A stretch of 64,000 nucleotides of DNA, from NCBI RefSeq assembly GCF_018139145.2, contig NC_059500.1:29369437-29433436 (forward strand), written 5' to 3'. The notes beneath the pieces are model-generated. The model saw only the letters and a list, made by a program, of their open reading frames with translations. It ran no database searches and was not told the origin of the DNA. Both the position numbers and the translations under genes were made by a program. Numbering within the stretch: the first letter of the stretch is position 1; every line of letters starts with the position of its first letter. Below are positions 59,701 through 64,000 of this stretch, in pieces. This DNA comes from Gymnogyps californianus (lineage: Eukaryota > Chordata > Aves > Accipitriformes > Cathartidae).

Positions 59701-60635
59701 AGTTAAGGAACCTATTTTTAAATTCCTTTCTGTGCAGCAAAACTCAGATGTTTCCTTTTTTCCTCGCTTTCTTTGTTCTGCAAAATTCATTTTTCTGCTT
59801 GAGAGGTCCTCCTCCGCACAGCAGAATGGGGATATCTTCCTTAGGAGCAACGTCTCAGGGTATCTATATACACCAAGCAATAGACAGTATAATTATGTTT
59901 ACCAAGGTGCTCTAAATTGCTGAATGACACATATTTGGATTTCTGTCCCACACTGAAGTCCCAAAGCAGAGACCAGACCTTTGCAGCAAACACAGGCAGC
60001 TTTAGCATTGTTCTGCAAGGCATCTGCTGACATGTGGATCTCACTGTTGGCCTGCTACCACAGCACCCATGGACAAGCCCACAGAGAAACTCATCATCAG
60101 GCTGAGCCTGGGCACCAGGAGAGGACATGACGTGTCAGACTTTGAGAAGGTACCCTGTCCTTAACAGGACTGCACTAAATTGCAGAGGTAAGGAACTGGG
60201 ACACACGTTGCTCAACTGTGCATGAGAACTAGAGACACAAATACTGCTCATATAATGCATACCAAACTAGGACCATCCTTTCTCAAAGATTTGACTGCTT
60301 AGAAGAACATTTTACATTATAGAGCCAGACTCTCATCTTCACTTACTTTACTGGTGCAAGCACTGACAATTGCCAGCAGCTCTTCCTTGTCATATTTCTG
60401 AATTAGAAAAAATGCCAATTCATTTGAAAAATCTATTTTCAGATCCACATTTATTATGAATCCAAGCTCAACTCCATCTCTGATCCACAGATACCAAATG
60501 CGAAGATACTTGGCACACAAAACCAGGGGACTGAACTGGAGGAAGACCGAGAGATCTTCTCATCTTCCAGACTGCCTGAATTTTCTTTCAGAAAAGGAAA
60601 TACTTCCAGTTTTTCAATGGAATCACTCATGACAG
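56721..60635. other. anonymous stretch
   Basis: No gene supported. The 105-codon frame at 58626-58943 (plus) has no recognised domain. One half of a 44-bp dispersed duplication is at 59878-59921. Confidence 0.55.
59878..59921 (+). repeat. 44-bp dispersed duplication, copy 1
   Basis: Begins CAATAGACAGTATAATTATG and is matched at 43 of 44 positions by 61624-61667, in the same orientation, 1746 bp away. The flanks are unrelated. Confidence 0.95.
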
Positions 60636-61236
60636 TGTCCTGGTTTCAGCTGGGATAGTGTTAATTTTCTTCTTAGTAGCTATACAGTGTGTTTTGGATT
60701 TAGTGTGAGAATAATGTTGATAACACTCTGATGTTTTAGTTGTTGCTAAGTAGCGCTTAAGCCAAGGACTTTTCAGTTTCCCATGCTGTGCCAGCAAGCA
60801 GCTGTGCAAGAAGCCGGGAGGGAGCATAGCCGGGGCAGCTGACCTGAACTAGCCAAAGGGATATTCCATGCCATGGAACGTCATGCCCAGTATATAAACT
60901 GGGGGGAGTTGGCCAGGAGGAAGGATCGCTGCTTGAGCATCAGTAAGTGGGTGGTGAGCAATTGCATTGTGCATCACTTGTCTTTTCTTGGGTTTTATTT
61001 CTCTCTTTTTTTGTTATATTCCTTTTCATTACAATTATCATTATTATTATTATATTTTTAGTAGTAGTAGTAGTAGTAGTAGTAGTATATTTTATTTTAC
61101 TTTAGTTATTGAACTGTTCTTATCTCAGCCCATGAGTTTTACTTTTTGACCCGATCCTCCTCCCCATCCCACTGGGAGCAGGAAAGGGTGAGTGGCTGCG
61201 TGGTGCTTAGTTGCCAGCTAAGGTTAAACCACGACA
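60636..61236 (+). mobile_element. solo LTR, 0.6-kb family (D)
   Basis: A 601-bp unit from TGTCCTGGTTTCAGCTGGG to GGTTAAACCACGACA, flanked by the perfect duplication GACAG (60631-60635 and 61237-61241). TATATAAA is at 60891-60898 with a degraded CRE (GAACGTCA, 60876-60883) upstream. It carries (TTA)n then (TAG)9 (61059-61085), close to where LTR C has its own expansion. No retroviral interior remains. Confidence 0.93.
61059..61085. repeat. (TAG)9 microsatellite inside LTR D
   Basis: Nine perfect TAG units following ATTATTATTATTATA. Confidence 0.92.
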
Positions 61237-61623
61237 GACAGAGAGAGACCGTGAAACACAAACACCTGGGCAGGGCTTTGAACAGAGTACACAGAGCCAT
61301 TAATGTCTGTTACTTTTTTCTCCCTTCAGTTTCCAGAGTTCTCTCCCTGAACGAATGGTGCACATCCTGAAGATGCTCTCTCCATGACCACTTTAGCTGC
61401 GACAGCAGTGTTGATTCTGACAAGCTTTGTTACATTTTATTTGGAAATTTATGGGCTGCATCTCACAGACTGTAAAGTTATAAGCACAAGCACTGACATA
61501 AATTTTGCTGCAATATAAAACAGATTGCATAAGGAGTAAACAGAAGTTTAAATACCAGATAGTACTGAGAGACTCACATCAGCATTAAAGCACACTAGCT
61601 ACATTGGTAAACACTGTAATAAA

Positions 61624-61667
61624 CAATAGACAGTATAATTATGTTTACCAAGGTACTCTAAATTGCT
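61624..61667 (+). repeat. 44-bp dispersed duplication, copy 2
   Basis: Matches 59878-59921 with a single G to A difference. The solo LTR D lies between the two copies. Confidence 0.95.
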
Positions 61668-62525
61668 CAAATCTTCCCTGCTGTCCATAAAATGTTGCAC
61701 CTTTGCTTTAGGTTATAGCAAATCTCATCTAGAAGGAACCAACTGAGACTATTCTGTTTCATAAACCACCTGTGGGAAAGCAGGCAGAACACCATTCTTC
61801 CATTCCCTTATTTCTAGGAATCAAAGATGAATATTAGCAGAAGTACAGTATTTTTTCAAATGTTCCTTAATAGAGAAATTGCAAGACAAAAGAAACATCC
61901 CTTACGAAGTACATAACAAATGGATTTAGAAAATCACGTTGTTCAGACTGCTCCTTTATAAAATTTGACCTGCCGGGGCACCAGAAAAGTCCTCAGTCAT
62001 AAGTGTATGTCTACATCTATTCTCTGCCAAATACCAAACTCCAGAACTTCAACTGAATGAGAATGGGACAACTTTACATATGCTCTAATCTCCCTCTAAC
62101 CCCTTAAAATCCTGGAGACTCTCAAGAAAACATTGCTAGAATGATACACAGATTCCCTGGGGAATCCTCTGTACAATGCCTTACAGGCCTTTTATGCCTT
62201 TTTTTGTATGTAGTACACGATGAAAGACAGACCAGGTGTTCACAGGTGCTGTCTTCTCTCAGCATACATCTAACATGTAAAATACTTTAAAAAATGAGAG
62301 AAGAATGTACAATTTGGGGTTAGGAAGAACCACTTGCTAGCAGAGATCTTTGTCCTTTGGTAAGTTTTAAGGGACAGGTAAGCCAGGAGGGACAGAGTTT
62401 ACTGGTAAAGGCAGGAATTGCTTCACCAGTGTAAGCTGACTTAAAAATCTAGATGTGGAAACGGACCACATCATAACTGACTGTAACACCTCTCTCACAG
62501 CTTTGTACCTCAAAGCCATCTGCTC

Positions 62526-62540
62526 CCTTGAGGGGGCACT
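62526..62540 (+). promoter_or_regulatory. weak CTCF-like motif
   Basis: CCTTGAGGGGGCACT keeps the AGGGGGC core of the CTCF consensus, with two mismatches in the upstream half. This is only a motif match and could be chance. Confidence 0.2.
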
Positions 62541-63011
62541 GCAGAGGAAACCTATTATCCTGATCCTCTGCTAACAGTAGCGGAAAGCTTTCACAGAGCT
62601 TTCTGAAGATGATGCCTCACTGCAGTGTGAACAGTGGATGTGGAGGCTTGACTCCACTCAGCAAGAAGCAGTCAGCTGGGAAAACTCAACACAAAGGGGC
62701 ATGCACCTCACCCCCTCAGAGGGGGTGCGACTTACCCCCTCTCTCTCATGGCAGTCTCAATACCTTTGAAATTCTCCTTTGGGAATCATCACTGGGCTGG
62801 TACGATGAGAAATGAGGAGAGTCCTGGTGAGGCTGGAAACTGTCTAGGAAAAGGAACTTGGATAAGAAAAGCAGACAAATGAAAATAAAACAGGTTGTAT
62901 GTTCCCAGGAAGAGAGCATGGAAGAGGCAGCTGGGAAAGGAGGCAGCACCTCCCCCCATCTGCACATGCACATGGCACGTGGCATAAGGCAGACCCATCC
63001 AAAACATAAAA

Positions 63012-63075
63012 TTCAGGGAGAAAATAAAAAACAAATCATTGCCTTCAGGGAGAAAATAAAAAACAAATCATTGCC
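63012..63075. repeat. perfect 32-bp tandem duplication
   Basis: The unit starting TTCAGGGAGAAAATAAAAAA (63012-63043) is repeated without change at 63044-63075. Complete identity suggests a recent event. Confidence 0.95.
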
Positions 63076-64000
63076 AACGATGAGGGTGAGGGGGAATCTC
63101 CTCAGATCCTGATGAGGAAATTGGTGCAGGTCTCAAGGAAGACAAATGGCACATTAACGGACAATTGCATCAACTAGCTAAAGGGTAAGTACTAAAGAAC
63201 TAGTCCCACAGGATCAGTCAGCCAAACACAAGGGCTGGAATGAACAGTGGATCTCCGAGAAGGATAAATACACTCAAAAATGTCACCAACCTGCAGCCTG
63301 TAGCAAAAGCTCCATTTCTGCCAATGGTCGCCATAAAGATTTTTTAAGAAAACAGGAGGTTTATAATTTTCTTTGTTTGAAAAATGCTCGTAACTCGATT
63401 TTGGTACCAAATTCACTTTTCCTTTTGAAATGTGTGTGTGCAGAGGCTGATTGTTTCCTTTTTTCTATTTTCAGTCCACAGTTTATTTTTAGACCTAACC
63501 TTTTGTTCTGAGCCAGGAGGGAAAAAAAATTAAAGCAGTGAAAATTCCCATAAGGCAGAAAAAAAAAAGGTGTTGCAGAACACCAGTTCTTGAGGAAGAC
63601 CCAGACTGACCTCAGCTCCTTCTCAAGCCCTCACGAGATGATCCCTCTAACTGCCTGTGGCATTATTTTAGCCACCTCTCCTTCCCCACAGACTGCTATA
63701 GCCCTGCCCTTCAGAAGCCTTCCTCCCTGACCACATCACACACTATTTCTATCTGCTCCCAAGATCATTGCAAGTTGCTGCAATGTGCAAAAGCCCCATA
63801 GCAGGCAGGCCAGCTCAAACTTTGCCTATCTAAAATCACCATAATTGCATAGATCAGTGGAGACTGGCACAGTATGTTAGAAAATTTAATTGTTTAGAAA
63901 ACACTGAAATCTTGAAACATCCTTTAGTGACATAGGGAAAGGGGGAAATATTTCACAGAAAGAATATTTCACCAAATAAATAAATCTGCTTTACACAAAA

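Larger units (their letters stand above)
61237..64000. other. anonymous stretch at the right end
   Basis: No gene supported. It contains the second half of the 44-bp duplication, a perfect 32-bp tandem duplication and a weak CTCF-like site. The remainder is AT-rich with short frames only. Confidence 0.55.

Noticed and set aside
1..64000. CRISPR arrays, bacterial operons, ribosome-binding sites, rRNA or tRNA genes
   Set aside because: None seen. The repeat content is that of a bird nuclear genome, and no tRNA B-box-like GGTTCGAATCC sequence was found by eye.

Overview
This window looks like non-coding, repeat-rich DNA from a bird. The evidence is a long CR1 LINE whose 3' end carries the ATTCTATG-type octamer repeats, two shorter CR1 tails, several avian-type solo retroviral LTRs, and an interstitial block of CCCTAA telomere repeats. 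No intact host protein-coding gene can be supported. Most open frames are short, have no recognisable domain and are what chance gives in DNA of this base composition. Family names rest on reading alone; no database search was run.

Layout: (1) 1-4.08 kb is anonymous. (2) 4.08-9.26 kb is a GC-rich mosaic. It holds a minus-strand RING-finger pseudogene related to TOPORS (4640-5602) with three premature stops but no frameshift. It also holds a strongly deleted minus-strand endogenous retrovirus (about 6504-9259) with a gag-position frame, an integrase C-terminus, a tandem-repeat leader, a PBS-like site and a partial LTR. A roughly 400-bp segment is present twice in direct orientation (about 4085-4480 and 6905-7350), on both sides of the TOPORS-like copy. 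(3) 11.07-12.70 kb is a 5'-truncated, frameshifted CR1. (4) 13.81-13.93 kb is an interstitial telomere block flanked by 11-bp direct repeats, followed about 80 bp later by an ISRE-like triple GAAA motif. (5) 24.86-32.28 kb is a cluster of four solo LTRs: two of a 1.1-kb family with an internal GC-rich minisatellite, and two of a 0.6-kb family. (6) 45.49-46.03 kb is a different solo LTR on the minus strand, with CCAAT, TATA and poly(A) signals. (7) 50.0-50.6 kb is a minus-strand CR1 tail. (8) 56.11-56.72 and 60.64-61.24 kb are two more 0.6-kb solo LTRs, in opposite orientations. Each of these two has a different trinucleotide expansion near the same internal position.

Five of the solo LTRs have perfect 5-bp target duplications and a sixth has a 4/5 match, so they are independent insertions that lost their interiors by LTR-LTR recombination. 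The most interesting parts are the TOPORS-like copy between retroviral repeats, the telomere block with its flanking duplication, the CRE-TATA core shared by the 0.6-kb LTRs, and a 44-bp near-identical sequence on both sides of the LTR at 60.6 kb. No clear new biological system is visible.
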